DNA of 64,000 bases from Tachypleus tridentatus (GCF_004210375.1 NC_134833.1:22065396-22129395), one strand, 5' to 3'; counted from the first letter of the stretch, positions 30,201 through 38,835 are shown. Notes: generated by a model not told the origin, from the letters alone. Numbers and translations: made by a program.

Positions 30201-33200
30201 CCATGATTCTTTCTGGCTTTGTAATCTTACCTACCGAGCATGTGTACGGGCCTGCTGGAAAACAATGCGATTGTAGAGTGTGGGATATCTACAAAAAGTA
30301 TCCCAGGCCCATTTTTGAGCCTTCCGTGCCATGTGGCAGGCAGGATTCCTTCACAGATGAGGATATTGTGGAAAGATGTTGAGATTTTAGAAATACATTG
30401 AGCAGCTGCTTGTATAATACAGTCACTTACTGCTGCCACACAGACATCTATTGATGGCTTACAGACAATGGCAGGATCAAGTTCTGCAAGAGCAGTGAAA
30501 GAGGGCCAGTTTGCATTATCCAGCTTCCACCAGGGCATGCAGGTCAGGTAGCATCGACCATGGCAAGTTTCTCTCAAAATTATAGGAAAATCATCACTGC
30601 CTCGTGGATTATTGTCAATCCTCCATGAAAAGTGTGAAAATAGTGAAGGGGACCAAACTGAGAGATCACCAGCAGTAAAAGACTGACTAGGTGCATGAAA
30701 ATAAATATAAGAACCAGCAATAAAAAGAAAAAGGTTGTAATCAGAGAGCATATGCTCTACAGAGTGACCCCTCCTATCAACATCAGCACTTCACCAGAGG
30801 GGCTGACATCCGTTAAAGTCTACCAGGATTAAGAAGGGAGACGGCATCTGTTCAATGAGAGCATCAAGGTCTGATTGATTATATGTCTCTCCAGGTGACA
30901 GGTAGAGAGAACAAACAATGATGGTATGACCCAAGGAAACATGGATAGCTGTAGCATCCAATGGTGTGAAAAATGGCAAAGACAGGGTGGGCACATGCTG
31001 ATCAACCAAGAGTGCCACCCCTTTATGCACTCGTCCATCACACAGCCTGTTGAGAACATCCAACACTGGTACTTGGTTGACCCTAGCCCAAGTGGACCAG
31101 CCAACTGACCCAAGGGGGGCACCCCAAGGCCACCCATCTACAGGAATTCAAGGCCAAAGTGGTGTATTAGAGTTTGACCCCTCAACCACTGGGATCCTCT
31201 CCTCCCCTACATGAGTCACCATGCATGGCAAACATGTGGGTGGATGTTTAGATCCCAGAGGAGGTAAACTGAAAGAAGAAAACCTTCCCTGGGAGGTCCC
31301 CTCACCACATACACAAATCCACACCAAGGGATATACTCATGACTGGAAAATAAATGTTCCTTCAAACATTACCAAATTTTGTATCTTAGCTAATCTTTCA
31401 TGAATAAATAAAATTTCAGCATTGTTGCAAGAAGATGCATTATCATTAACATTTGTGAACAATGAACTTTTTTTCTTGTATGTGTTGCATTGCAACTGTA
31501 GAGTATTAGACTAGGTAAAAAAATAATAATAATGACAATGTTCATAGATTTGTTGCTTTTTCTTTAGGTTTATAGATGTTACTAAACTGGAACTATAACA
31601 TCTGAAGAGGTCATACAAGATGAATTATTTAAATTTTATAAACCTCATCAGAACTGTTTTTGTTTAGTGCAAATATTTTCTTATTTGAGGATTATTTTTT
31701 TGTTATTTCAAACAGTTTCTGTTTTTAGACGTGCAGAGCTGCAAAAATAAATGGACACTTATGCAGGTTGCATGTATTGCATAGTATTGTGAGTCGTACA
31801 ACAATTGCAAAGGGTGTTTGTGTGTTCTGTAAATTATGCTACACAATGGTCCTTTTCTATTAACAGCTAATTTCTTTTGTTATAATATTTAGGAAGTTTT
31901 TTTCTCTGGCTAGATATATTAACTCCTAAAACCCAAGCAGATGCTGCTAGAATTCAGATGAAAATCCTGATTTAAAAATCAAATGGTGACAACATCTAGT
32001 AACATTGATGTCCCTTTTGGTTGAAAATTAACACAAACCTTGCAATTATCCACAAAATTAAATAAGAAACTGAACTAAAACATAGTGATAATTATTAGGA
32101 AATCACGATAATAATTCCAGCAGAAGACCCATAAACTGAAGATTTAAAAGAGTTAATATTATTGGCTACAATTTTCATAATAATTTTATTAATATTTTTT
32201 AGATTTAACAAAATTATTTTAAATTTTTCATTTAAAGTATGGATACAGAAATAACTTATGTCCTCAGAGCAGATTCAGTCTCACAAAAACATTACTGGAA
32301 TTGGGTATAAAAATACTATTAATAATGAAAGTATCCAACTAATAGTTCAATAATATTTAACCATTTCAGTTTGTTGTTTTGCACATTTCTAAATATTTAA
32401 GAGTTAAAATAACTGTACTATACAAGACCAGCTTTGTTTATATTTTCTAATTTTTTTTCACAAGTGTTTAACAAATACTTACCACAATATCAAACAGGGA
32501 TGATTCGAAGGAATAGAAAATGACTTCTTTCTTGAAGGCATTTTGTACACTTTCACCAGTTAACTATAACAAGAAACAGAATCAATGTAATGGTAATGTT
32601 ATGTCAAGTGTGCATAAAGGTAGCCTTAAAGGTATCAGACTAACATCAATTACAAGGTTATGATTTACTCTGTTAGTAGTTACTAAAGCCTTTTCCCACA
32701 CACTTTGTTCAAATTTAAAGAAGTAAGCACAAACTGTATATCACCAAAATATCTTAATAGATGACTTCAGAAGATGAATAAGATATGTAAGTTTAAAAAA
32801 AAAAAAGAATATAGCTACTAATAGTTTACATTAGTATATTACCAATGATATAACCACTGTAGAAGAAATGTACTACTGACAAGAATGACACTGTACACAC
32901 TCTTTATGATGTGGCTTTAACAGATTAGTTTTAACAAAGCAAATTACTAATCTATTCTCAACTATTTAATAAGAGTTATTTTTTTAACTTCCATTAAAGA
33001 TGGTTCTGGTTGGTTGGTTTGGTGTTTCATGGCACAAACCAGCTAGGCTATCTGTGCCAGACATCCAGTAAAAATGTTAAAATTAAAGTTAATAAAATTC
33101 ATAAAAGAAAATTAACGTAAAACAAAACAAAGTTTCAAAAACATAAATAGCATAAAATCAATGTTTACATCTAGTCTACAGTGGTAAGAGAAACTACAGT

Positions 33201-34199
33201 GATACAAGTTGTAAAGGAAAGATGGCTCTGAAAACAGGAAATATTTTTTGAGAGTTGTGCTGTCAACAACCTTGCACAATTGGAACATCCCATTAGTATA
33301 TATACAGAGTGACAGAGGCTAAAAGAAGAACTAGAATGATATTAATGACTCTCTTCACCATGTGCTGGATGAAAATTATCTAAACTCAGACAAAACTGAT
33401 CAGTTTAGGGCAATCTATACCAACATAAGGTATTCTACTCTTAGTACATTTACATATAACTTGGCAGATTGTTCAGTATTTTAAGTTTAAAACAATGAAA
33501 GATTTTAAAATATTTGTTAAAAATATCAGGTCAGAGTCTCCAAGTCTTGGTAAAGGTGACAAAGACTGAATAATATCTGGAAATCCAATATCTATTTATT
33601 TATTTCTTATAAGTCTTAAAGGAGCCAGAACTGTATTTGTTCTTGTGTCTAAATCTGTAAATGGACATTTTTCTTACACTTTAATGTTTCAAAATTGTAT
33701 GTTTCATTCAAAATGTTAGTAAAATTGTCTCATACACAGTATTCTGATATTATGCATGAATACTGATAAACTCAACTCTTTATTTTCTTTGCAAAATGAA
33801 AACAAAATTAAAGTGCCCCATAGTTCCTAACTAAAAACAAACAAACAAAAACATGTCAGCAACCTCCAGACATTAAATGGTATTGAATACAGCATCAGGT
33901 TCATACCACGTGTCCTTGAACAACCAGGCATCATTCTTAAATTCCATACCAAGCCTGAATTCTTTTCTTTTTTACTTAACATAGAGATTTAAGCTTACCA
34001 TTGTACAGATGAGCCATAAGAGAACATTCAAAACAAAGTCAAATGTTGTAAGCAACAAGAAAAACCGACGAACTGGAGATATGTGGTCACCAAATGAACT
34101 TCCTTCCTGAAGGATATTGTTGTCTATAATATCAGGCTGAACAGCTGAATTTATAGATCCATAATATGACATGGATCTCACCGATTGTGGTAGCGACAT
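139..34199 (-). CDS. STARD3: STARD3 (MLN64) orthologue, 3' end outside the window; eight exons plus one candidate
   Basis: STARD3 is a late-endosomal membrane protein. It tethers endosomes to the ER through VAP proteins and moves cholesterol with its START domain. The exons read, in order: 33999-34199, 32483-32563, 25843-25920, 24725-24778, 22461-22602, 19716-19808, 13198-13283 and 4482-4631, with a weaker candidate at 139-231. All eight main exons have GT-AG borders and matching phases, and join into 295 residues. Visible parts are an N-terminal tail, a MENTAL domain with four hydrophobic segments (about residues 45-67, 92-113, 119-138 and 148-168), a linker with FYSP at 212-215 followed by an acidic stretch, and the first part of the START domain (from about residue 246). 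Human STARD3 has 445 residues, so about a third is missing to the left. The linker and START region separate it from STARD3NL, which lacks START. The introns are full of repeats. Confidence 0.85.
466..3754. repeat. Minisatellite, 49-51 bp unit, about 66 copies
   Basis: The unit contains atgatctttagtacaatagt then tatagacaaacattacttct then gtaaaa(a)(a)caa. Copies are nearly identical. They differ mainly in the length of the A run (3-7), an A/G in acaAacatt, and rare small deletions. One copy (around 636) has aaaaagac instead of tatagac, and one (around 1185) has a duplicated tagtacaa. It lies in a STARD3 intron. Apparent ORFs of 60-82 codons here come only from 51-bp copies in tandem and are not genes. 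Confidence 0.97.
3755..4481. other. STARD3 intron sequence, no gene seen
   Basis: AT-rich DNA with a poly(A) run near 4370-4384. No open frame with splice borders and no recognisable repeat was found. Confidence 0.6.
4482..4631 (-). CDS. STARD3: STARD3 exon, start of START domain, residues 246-295
   Basis: The exon is 150 nt, phase 0, with acceptor cttcag and donor gtaagc. It encodes GVEYKIKVDEALEEALEIIS and continues to KYGKVFKFV. The arrangement of a long amphipathic helix (EYxxx...EAL...), a W-K pair (SGSWKTE) and a strand pair ending GKVFKF matches the alpha-1 helix and first strands of the STARD3 START domain. The lipid-binding core is not in this exon. Confidence 0.8.
4990..5269. repeat. 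Minisatellite, about 37-bp unit (left part)
   Basis: There are about seven diverged copies of cactatggtaacttgctt followed by tgtctacacactactagta. The same repeat resumes at 10874, on the other side of LINE copy 1, so the two blocks were one array before the LINE inserted. Confidence 0.85.
5270..10873 (-). mobile_element. LINE copy 1 (I-group, with RNase H), minus strand
   Basis: This is a 5.6-kb non-LTR retrotransposon, with many frame breaks. Reading on the minus strand: 5' UTR about 10440-10873; gag-like ORF1 with CCHC knuckles about 9510-10430 (TCTRCGGKNHIACECETDPH near 9780-9820); AP endonuclease about 8600-9215; reverse transcriptase about 6880-8585, with YVDD at about 7250 in the frame SIYVDDFHVSC; RNase H about 6120-6400 (IPIYTDGS, then FTAELY); and a C-terminal zinc segment (CFLCNTQATISHILLSCHH) at 5726-5790. 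The RNase H domain places it in the I superfamily rather than jockey. It is the copy with the most complete RT. Its 3' end lacks about 220 bp present in copy 2. Confidence 0.85.
10874..11345. repeat. Minisatellite, about 37-bp unit (right part)
   Basis: About twelve diverged copies of the unit found at 4990-5269, in the same orientation. It borders the mariner element, whose TA target lies just to the right. Confidence 0.85.
11371..12291 (-). mobile_element. Mariner element, internally deleted
   Basis: Inverted ends: tacgaggtctgttaaaaaaa at the left, and the reverse complement tacgagggctgttcaaaaaa at the right, next to TA. At 921 bp it is about 0.4 kb shorter than a full mariner. The transposase is on the minus strand. 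Confidence 0.9.
11435..12153 (-). pseudogene. Mariner transposase, catalytic middle deleted
   Basis: The N-terminal part (11716-12153) holds the paired helix-turn-helix DNA-binding region with FKWHERFKDGRQSIEDDEHP and RKLAEECGISVGSCYEIL. The C-terminal part (11435-11670) holds SPDLAPCDVFLFPKLKRPLK and ends in GGEYFEGVPDL. The junction is near 11735. The third catalytic D (in APCD) remains, but the segment with the first two aspartates is gone, so the protein cannot work. Confidence 0.88.
12795..12972 (-). pseudogene. Remnant of a dispersed HQDI/YQGNWNPS protein family
   Basis: On the minus strand one frame reads HQDITTMKK, then a stop, then YQGNWNPSVFADYCWTLQHD and SPDIEYKPK. This string (HQDI-x5-YQG-x-WNPS...DYCW) is one I recognise from uncharacterised, repeat-borne proteins in many invertebrate genomes. 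The stop codon within it shows it is dead. Family identity is from memory. Confidence 0.5.
13198..13283 (-). CDS. STARD3: STARD3 exon, acidic linker, residues 217-245
   Basis: The exon is 86 nt, entering in phase 1 and leaving in phase 0, with acceptor attcag and donor gtagat. It encodes GSAMGDVEDDMEECESNC and on to CTEIPPQ. The acidic run follows the FYSP motif directly, as in vertebrate STARD3, where a serine- and acid-rich stretch follows it. There is no sequence conservation beyond composition and position, so the call rests on phase and location. Confidence 0.7.
14008..14165 (-). mobile_element. SINE (tRNA-Thr family) fragment
   Basis: Degraded body of the SINE: gggctatctgtgctaattca, then gtactcttttaccaacaaa and attgaccaccacattata. 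The tRNA head is lost. Confidence 0.7.
14215..14740 (+). mobile_element. Jockey-like LINE fragment, RT C-terminus
   Basis: Frame-broken protein with MSKHITFLGITFDTKLTWKK, HVNNIHSSIRKCI, then (next frame) ICPLIEYGCQVTYN and LPMLRNRLTEMSHK. The LG-x-x-D-x-L-x-W-x-x-H pattern is the RT thumb/connection of jockey- and CR1-type elements. It differs from the I-type LINE in this window. Confidence 0.7.
14741..15135. mobile_element. GC-richer block, probably a 3' tail of the adjacent LINE
   Basis: Sequence such as ggtgctcccgtttcccccca and cctttcgggacgagttctgg stands out in GC content from its surroundings and directly follows the jockey-like fragment. No conserved protein frame was recognised. Assignment is by position. 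Confidence 0.35.
15225..15300 (-). mobile_element. SINE head fragment
   Basis: Degraded tRNA-like head: tgggaatggagatatgaacc, tgtgaccc, then ctaaccatcaagccatgtca. Only the box B/box A half of the SINE is left. Confidence 0.5.
15989..18322 (+). mobile_element. Tigger-like (pogo) DNA transposon
   Basis: The ends are inverted: agtggtgcctcggttctcaa on the left, and the reverse complement of the right end reads cagtggtacctcggttctcg. Both ends abut TA, the expected target duplication. Length is 2334 bp, close to a full element. Reading between the ends gives one broken transposase gene on the plus strand. Confidence 0.92.
16294..17984 (+). pseudogene. Tigger/pogo transposase, broken
   Basis: The intact N-terminus starts at MGSKKDNESSKPKRKIVRAT (Kozak-like accATGg). 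It has a CENP-B-type helix-turn-helix, a second DNA-binding domain (WLEKFRKRSGIHS), then a frameshift near 16855 into VFNCDETGLF with a stop, and then KKMPKRTYITKEE. The second catalytic site, LLVMDNAPSHPPGL, is at about 17207-17248. After PNTTPLI the sequence jumps to HFKGALK, so the third catalytic D (expected in a QPMD motif) is lost. Two more frames (17338-17724 and 17676-17984) carry the C-terminal tail. Confidence 0.9.
18323..19340. other. STARD3 intron, no gene seen
   Basis: AT-rich sequence without a recognised repeat, exon or RNA gene. Confidence 0.5.
19345..19605 (-). mobile_element. SINE (tRNA-Thr family), old copy
   Basis: Recognisable as the body (ctgtccctaatttagtagtg, actctttcaccaatgaatag) and a decayed tRNA head (aaccactaagccata). 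It lies about 110 bp from the STARD3 FYSP exon. Confidence 0.75.
19716..19808 (-). CDS. STARD3: STARD3 exon with phospho-FFAT-like motif, residues 186-217
   Basis: The exon is 93 nt and phase 1 at both ends. It encodes a linker rich in proline and then AFSEDGTFYSPL. In human STARD3 the same place holds a QFYSP motif whose serine (S209) must be phosphorylated to bind VAP-A/B or MOSPD2 at ER contacts. Here the serine is residue 214, with an acidic SEDG just before it. The conservation of F-Y-S-P and of the position supports both the gene identity and the tethering role. Function is inferred. Confidence 0.8.
20390..21850. repeat. Purine-rich, repeat-like block, unclassified
   Basis: The plus strand is G- and A-rich and GC-richer than its surroundings. 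The minus strand has several overlapping frames of 60-155 codons in all three phases, none with a motif I can name. This looks like a decayed mobile element (a retroelement is possible), but I cannot assign it. Confidence 0.3.
22080..22460. other. STARD3 intron, no gene seen
   Basis: AT-rich DNA with no recognised content. Confidence 0.5.
22461..22602 (-). CDS. STARD3: STARD3 exon, residues 139-185
   Basis: The exon is 142 nt, starting phase 0 and ending phase 1. It encodes WNTPYKDQTPY, the fourth membrane segment, and then SWAESWFLDFRVVPCEEKAS. The E-(S/T)-W-x-LDF-(K/R)-V-x-P signature closes the MENTAL domain in STARD3 and STARD3NL. Confidence 0.85.
23252..23475. repeat. Palindromic dispersed repeat
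   Basis: Two halves in opposite directions: aggtcatcttcaggtt at 23361-23376 and tcctgaagatgaccta at 23396-23411, with further arm matches (gtattaaaacttttatta and taaaagttttaatac). The outer part (gagaaacccacttgaaataa) recurs at 48030-48180, so it is a repeat family with a fold-back structure. Confidence 0.7.
23780..24050 (-). mobile_element. SINE (tRNA-Thr family)
   Basis: Near full length: tail (tttttgttttttaatttcac), body, and head with gattcaaatcagtgaccctc and tcttaaccattt. The distal end of the head is lost. Confidence 0.88.
24725..24778 (-). CDS. STARD3: STARD3 exon, residues 121-138
   Basis: The exon is 54 nt, phase 0, with acceptor acctag and donor gtaaat. It encodes VTTTVTGIFVICKVFFYQ, the third membrane segment. 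It is too short to be found as an ORF. It was located from the expected protein position and fits the phases of its neighbours. Confidence 0.8.
24845..25085 (-). mobile_element. SINE (tRNA-Thr family)
   Basis: Body with tagcagcgaaagactagagg and actcttttatcaacaaatag. The head reads agatttgaacccacaaccct and stops before box A. It lies 66 bp left of the tandem array at 25199 on. Confidence 0.85.
25199..25437. repeat. Short tandem array, about 48-bp unit, five diverged copies
   Basis: The unit is roughly tattagttacgtactgacca then cacacataatattaggcttac. Copies have diverged and one carries a small rearrangement (around 25350). It lies in a STARD3 intron. Confidence 0.8.
25843..25920 (-). CDS. STARD3: STARD3 exon, residues 95-120
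   Basis: The exon is 78 nt, phase 0, with acceptor ttgtag and donor gtgagt. It encodes the second membrane segment (SLWRFIFILLAYGLF) followed by RMSHWWMIA. The H-W-W signature after the helix is characteristic of the MENTAL domain. Confidence 0.85.
25921..26844. other. STARD3 intron, no gene seen
   Basis: AT-rich DNA with no recognised exon or repeat up to the LINE copy 2 end. Confidence 0.5.
26845..31330 (-). mobile_element. LINE copy 2 (same family), minus strand
   Basis: Same layout as copy 1. The 3' end is at 26845 and the 5' end near 31330. The zinc segment is at 27550-27680, RNase H at about 27990-28260, RT at about 28690-30230 and endonuclease at about 30550-31070. The gag-like ORF1 is missing: the endonuclease at about 31050 joins the 5' UTR directly. 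The RT active-site box is damaged (VND in place of VDD near 29065). An inverted duplication at 29164-29532 breaks the RT. Confidence 0.85.
29164..29532. repeat. Inverted duplication (fold-back) inside LINE copy 2
   Basis: The stretch 29164-29330 reappears in reverse complement at 29363-29532, with a loop of about 32 bp. The arms are very similar, including ctccatatatatgg and cctgtagaaaagaacggg. Copies 1 and 3 have no second arm, so the duplication is private to this copy and replaced a short piece of RT. Confidence 0.85.
31331..32482. other. STARD3 intron, no gene seen
   Basis: AT-rich DNA, one loose imperfect repeat, nothing assignable. Confidence 0.5.
32483..32563 (-). CDS. STARD3: STARD3 exon, residues 68-94
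   Basis: The exon is 81 nt, phase 0 on both sides, with acceptor ttatag and donor gtaagt. It encodes LTGESVQNAFKKEVIFYSFE and on to SSLFDIV. This is the loop of the MENTAL domain between the first and second membrane segments, with the conserved pattern acidic/basic loop, then aromatic, then S-LFDI. Confidence 0.85.
33008..33221 (-). mobile_element. LINE 3' stub, same family
   Basis: About 214 bp matches the last part of LINE copy 2 (26845-27055), from ggttggtttggtgtttcatg to the 'ctagtctaca' and 'gatacaagttgtaaag' segments. It is a 5'-truncated insertion of the kind left by incomplete target-primed reverse transcription. It lies between STARD3 exons. Confidence 0.8.
33999..34199 (-). CDS. 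STARD3: STARD3 exon with start codon, residues 1-67
   Basis: The ATG is at 34199-34197. The exon encodes a 43-residue hydrophilic tail and then ISPVRRFF followed by the first membrane segment, ending LLWLICTM. The motif of a short basic patch followed by a TTFD-type hydrophobic helix matches the start of the MENTAL domain. The donor is gtaagc after ATG (phase 0). The acceptor of the same exon is at 34308 (or 34305, a CAGCAG pair), so about 109 nt of 5' UTR lies in this exon. Confidence 0.85.
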
Positions 34200-34246
34200 T
34201 GATGTAGGATGGTGTTGCTCAAAGGGAAATTATCTCCAGTTGACAT
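34178..34246 (-). promoter_or_regulatory. Upstream ORF overlapping the STARD3 start codon
   Basis: An ATG at 34246-34244, in the 5' UTR part of the first coding exon, opens a 22-codon frame. It begins MSTGDNFPLS and ends with TGA at 34178-34180, 20 nt past the STARD3 start. It is in a different frame from STARD3. Its context (AAA before ATG) is good. Overlapping uORFs usually lower translation of the main frame, so this could be a translational brake. Whether the exon is used in this form is inferred from the splice sites only. Confidence 0.5.
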
Positions 34247-34308
34247 TTTTCACTGATTACATCAGAAAAGAAGAATTTAAGTTAACTTGTTGCTGTTGGT
34301 AATACCTG

Positions 34309-35885
34309 CTGAAATAAAAACAAGAAATAAGTTATGATTTACAAACACAATTCAGAATACAAAAATATTATGATTTATAATATTCATGAAAGATATCCTC
34401 GTAAGAACAGTAATTTTTATTTAAATATCATAAAAATAACAAGAATATTTCGAGAAATCAGACTTGTTTAAAATAAAAATGAATGACTATAACAGAAAAA
34501 CTGAAGATTCTTCAGGAGTACTTTAGGTGACAACATGATGTTTTGGTAGACTATGCCATCTTCAGACATGTATGAAAATGTATGTTTTGGATACTTTAGT
34601 TTTATTTCATTAGAAATAATATTAAAATAATATTAAATAATATTAAAATAAATCCAACATTTTGTGTTACATGCTTGGTTTAGCAGTTCATCTGCTATTA
34701 TTTGCAAATTAAGATATTATGATCTTGGATTAATCTTGGATTTACAAAGGAATTTAAATCATTTGGTGATGAGGTGACCAAGAAAACAGGATGACTTTTA
34801 ATTACAATTTGTGACAGTTTAAATTAAAAAACTGAAGGGTGCAAAAAAATGCCCCTTTTTCATATTTTCTTTCTATACCAAATTTTAGAGAATTTCTTTA
34901 AATTCAGAATAAAAAGAAAGGACCATAATAGAAAACAACAAAGATCAGTCTTTAGAAAATGGAATAAGTTCAAACAAGACAGAAGGCTTTCCTTAATTTG
35001 TTCATATTAATTACTCTGGCCATTTTATATTCTACAAAAAATTACTGCTACAACATTTAATCTCTCTTGACCCATCATGGAACCCAAAAATGTTTTTTTC
35101 AACTCTTGTCTGGAAAACAGTCTTTCACCATTTGCCACACATAATGGGCAAAATTAATATTATTATTTGAGAAATAAGCATATTTGCAAAACTTTAATTT
35201 TAGAATTTTTGTGCCCATGAGATTTTGCAGTGGGTTCTTTGTAACTTATGAATCTGCCTTAAGCCAATTCTGCTTAAAATAAATGGAAGTTAATGCAAGA
35301 GTTATCACAACTGAAATTTTAAGTATAATATTGAGGGGAATAACTGACAGTGTAATGGATCTTGATTTTCATCCTCCTTCATCTTGAAAACAATGAGCTG
35401 TTGCTTGTGGTTTGGCAAATAGGATTTTAGGTTGTTTATACAAAAACAATAAATACGAGTCAAATTAGGTTATTATTTCATTGTATATGTCAGTAATTTG
35501 GCAAAAATTGGAATAATATGTCCAGTGTTTAGTACCTTAACTTACAGAGGCATTGAATTGTAAACATTCAGAAGTCTACTGAATAAAAACAAAAAAACCT
35601 CTATTGGAAAAGTTGTCATTTGTGGACAGGTTGGGATCTCCAAAACTGTTTGCTCTTAAAAAAAATTTGCTAAAGGGGAATCTGATTGAAGTGTTTAAAA
35701 CTATTAGGGAACTTATAGTGTTGATGCATCATTTTATTTATTTAATGATGGGAACAGTAGAATAAGGAGGCAAAAATACAAATCTTGACAGGGGAGAAAT
35801 CATTTTCAGCTAAGACAGTTTTACGTTTTCTAACAATGTAGTTAGCCATTGGAACAGATTGCTTTCAGAAGCAGTGAATTTAAGA
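34309..35885. other. Probable STARD3 5' intron, nothing seen
   Basis: AT-rich sequence. It includes a motif at 34510-34575 (actgaagattcttcaggag, gccatcttcagacatg) that may be a distant piece of the palindromic repeat family. Confidence 0.4.
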
Positions 35886-36163
35886 GATTTGTTTTGTTTT
35901 GAATTTCCCACAAAGCTACTCGAGGGCTATCTGTGCTAGCTGTCCCTAATTTAGCAGTGTAAGACTAGAGGGAAGGTAGCTAGTTATCACCACCCATTGC
36001 CAACTCTTGGGCTACTCTTTTACCAATGAATAGTGGGATTGACCATCACATAACAATGCCCTCATGGCTGAAAGGGTGAGCATGTTTGGCGCGATGGGGA
36101 TGCAAACCCACGACCCTCAGATTACGAGTCGCATGCCTCAACACGCTTGGCCATGCCGGGCCG
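35886..36163 (-). mobile_element. SINE (tRNA-Thr family), near full length
   Basis: Tail, body and complete head. The last bases are cacgcttggccatgccgggcc, the start of the tRNA-like unit. The loop reads ctcgtaa on the sense strand, matching anticodon CGT of tRNA-Thr. Confidence 0.92.
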
Positions 36164-36934
36164 AATTTGAGAGAAGAATTAATAAATATCTGAATGATGA
36201 AGGATGGCTTTTATATATTAATGAATGGGACAGCCTAGATAGACAAATTGGTCTCTTTTTGTTTGTCCTCAAATGTTGTATGTGCATGTTGTTGATCTGG
36301 TAGTCACCAAAAGGTGGCCTGACATTGTGTAGTATCATCAGTATGATCTAGTAGTTTCTGTTATGTAGTAGAGAATAAACCCTATCCTGAGAAGGACACA
36401 ATAACTGTTGAGGAATAGAACATTCTGCATTGGATTTGAACCCATTTAACTCATTACTTTTGTAACAGTATCTATATGGTTATACTTTCTTTTCCTCCTT
36501 TGAATCATGTCTAACTAATAATCCTGTCACAAATAGCAAATCACCCAGCAAATGTGCAGTTCATGTTTCCATACCGAATTACATAATACACATGCTGATT
36601 ACATACATTTCTGATGAAGTTTTATTATTACTATGATTTTTCATTATCTTGACAATTTTAAGTTTACATTATAACTGACACTGTTTACAATTTTCCATAA
36701 AATAAAAAGGATCACAGAAAGATTAAAATTCAGATTTAAATACACGACTGGGATGTTGGTCAACTGACCAGTCACTAATATCAAATGACAAAGAACTAAT
36801 CACTTATTTTTTGACTAGTGAAACAATCTAAAAATATGTATTTATTAGCATAAATACTAATATATTAGCAAGTTTTTCTTATTAATTTATTTGACCTCTG
36901 CTTATCTGAAGAGCTTAAAATTGCATCCCTATTT

Positions 36935-37052
36935 CACAGTATTGTGTGTTTTCTTATAGCAAAGCTACATCAGGCTGAGCCCACTGAGGGGAATCAAACC
37001 CCTAATTTAGCATTGTTAATCCATAGACTTACCACTGTACTAGTGGGGGGCT
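36935..37052 (-). mobile_element. SINE of a second family, short copy
   Basis: The layout differs from the Thr family: gtgttttcttatagcaaagc, gagcccactgaggggaatca, then cttaccactgtactagtggg. The sense strand begins with a tRNA-like stretch. About half of the body appears to be missing. Confidence 0.6.
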
Positions 37053-38561
37053 ATTTCACAGTAATCGAGTTTTTAATACAAACCATGAAAAACTTATATT
37101 TTATGCCATACTATAATATTTCTTAAAATTGTATACATTTTGTAAACAGTATATATTCCCTAATATAATGCAATGTACTAGTTTAATTGTTTCATTTCCT
37201 TCACTTACAAAGTTAATAAATGTAAGTTTTGGAAGTCCAACTAATTTTAATGGTTGTATGGAGAATAAATAACAGACCTTAAGAAAGTCAAAGAATATTC
37301 AGTATTAGTTTAGAAGATATAGGATGAACTGCAATTTTAAGATGTGTAGAATTAAATATTAACTATGGAATCAATAGAATAAAAGCCATTGATTTTTTTG
37401 TGATATATCTTAAGGGTTATATAGTGAGAAGAAAGAGACTCAAAATTTAGACAATCCTGCGTGCTCCAGTTAAAAGTTTTATTTTATAACAGGGTGATTG
37501 ACTTACAAGAAGCAATGGAGAAATGCCACTGCAAATGAATTTGAAAATAAACAGAAAATGATGATTTTCTAAAACATAAATGGTAAGCTCAAATATTTAT
37601 TTTTTATTAAAGGTGGGTGAGAAAACGAGAGCCTTGTATATCCAAACCTGTATTTTGGAATACGATACTGTTGAGTGTTGACAGTAATACTAACAGAGAT
37701 TTGGATTTTATGGGAGGAATAAGCATTCCTAAATAACAGAAGACGTTTTTACTTTTTATAAGAGGCATATATGCAGGGACAACAAATTATCCTTCTTGTC
37801 TCTAATGATTTGAAATTACTGTTACTAGGGAAGATTTAATCAATATTTATAACTATAGTTTACACTCCTGTTGATGCAAGCCCTGCAACGAACAATGTTT
37901 AAAATATAATAACAATATTTTAAAATAAATTAATCCTATACGAGTTAACTTACATTATACTTGAAAGTTTTAGTTTCTATTACTACAAAAATTACATGTA
38001 ATATCTGCTGGGTTCATATAGATTAAGTGCTCCTAACATAATGAAGGTAACTAATAAATAAATAACACTAACACAGATTTTCACACTAACTCTAGTCCTA
38101 ACTAGAATAAGAGATGTGGTTTGAATCATAGATCTCAATTATCGCACTGAAATAAAATCCACCTTGCCGCTAATTAATTTATTTGTAAATAACACCAATA
38201 CTAAAATAGAAACAATTATATGCACTGCAATTTCTTTAACCTAGTTTAATGTTATTAACTTAACTCTTTATTACATTTCACTAAATTATTTTATCATTAG
38301 ATAATAGTAATACTATTAGAAATGATAATAAAATTAACCCCAATAATATGAAATAAACTTGTGGTATTCAGTATATAGTATATTCAGGTACACTAATGTT
38401 TTACTGAAGTTTTAAAGCGTCCGCAAAAAATGCAAATAACAATTTCGAACATGGAAAATAAATGTATGAGTCAAAAAGTCTGTGAAAAATAAAAATAAAA
38501 AATTGCCCACAATGTCATTGTCACGTGCTTCACTTTTAGCACTATTACAATCAGTCATTTA
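37053..38561. other. No gene seen
   Basis: AT-rich DNA between SINEs, upstream of STARD3. Nothing recognised. Confidence 0.5.
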
Positions 38562-38835
38562 GAGGCTCTGTATGCCAGGTGGTTAAGGTGTTCGACTCGT
38601 AATATGATGGTTGCGAGCTCGAATCCCCGTCACACCAAACGTGCTCACCCTCTTAGCCGTGATGGCGTTATAATGTGATTGTTAATCCTACTATTCGTTG
38701 GTAAAAGAGTGGCCCAAGAGTTTGGGGTGGGTGATGATGACCAACTTGCCTTCCTTCAAGTCTTGCACTGTAAAATTAGGGATGGCTAGCGCAGATAGCC
38801 CTCGTGTAGCTTTGTGCAAAATTCAAAAACAAAAA
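38562..38835 (+). mobile_element. SINE (tRNA-Thr family)
   Basis: The head starts ctgtatgccaggtggttaag, with box B gcgagctcgaatcc. The body is intact and the tail is A-rich (caaaaacaaaaaa). Confidence 0.9.

Noticed and set aside
35886-36338. Frames across the SINE at 36064-36338
   Set aside because: They are chance frames running through the tRNA-like head into intron sequence.
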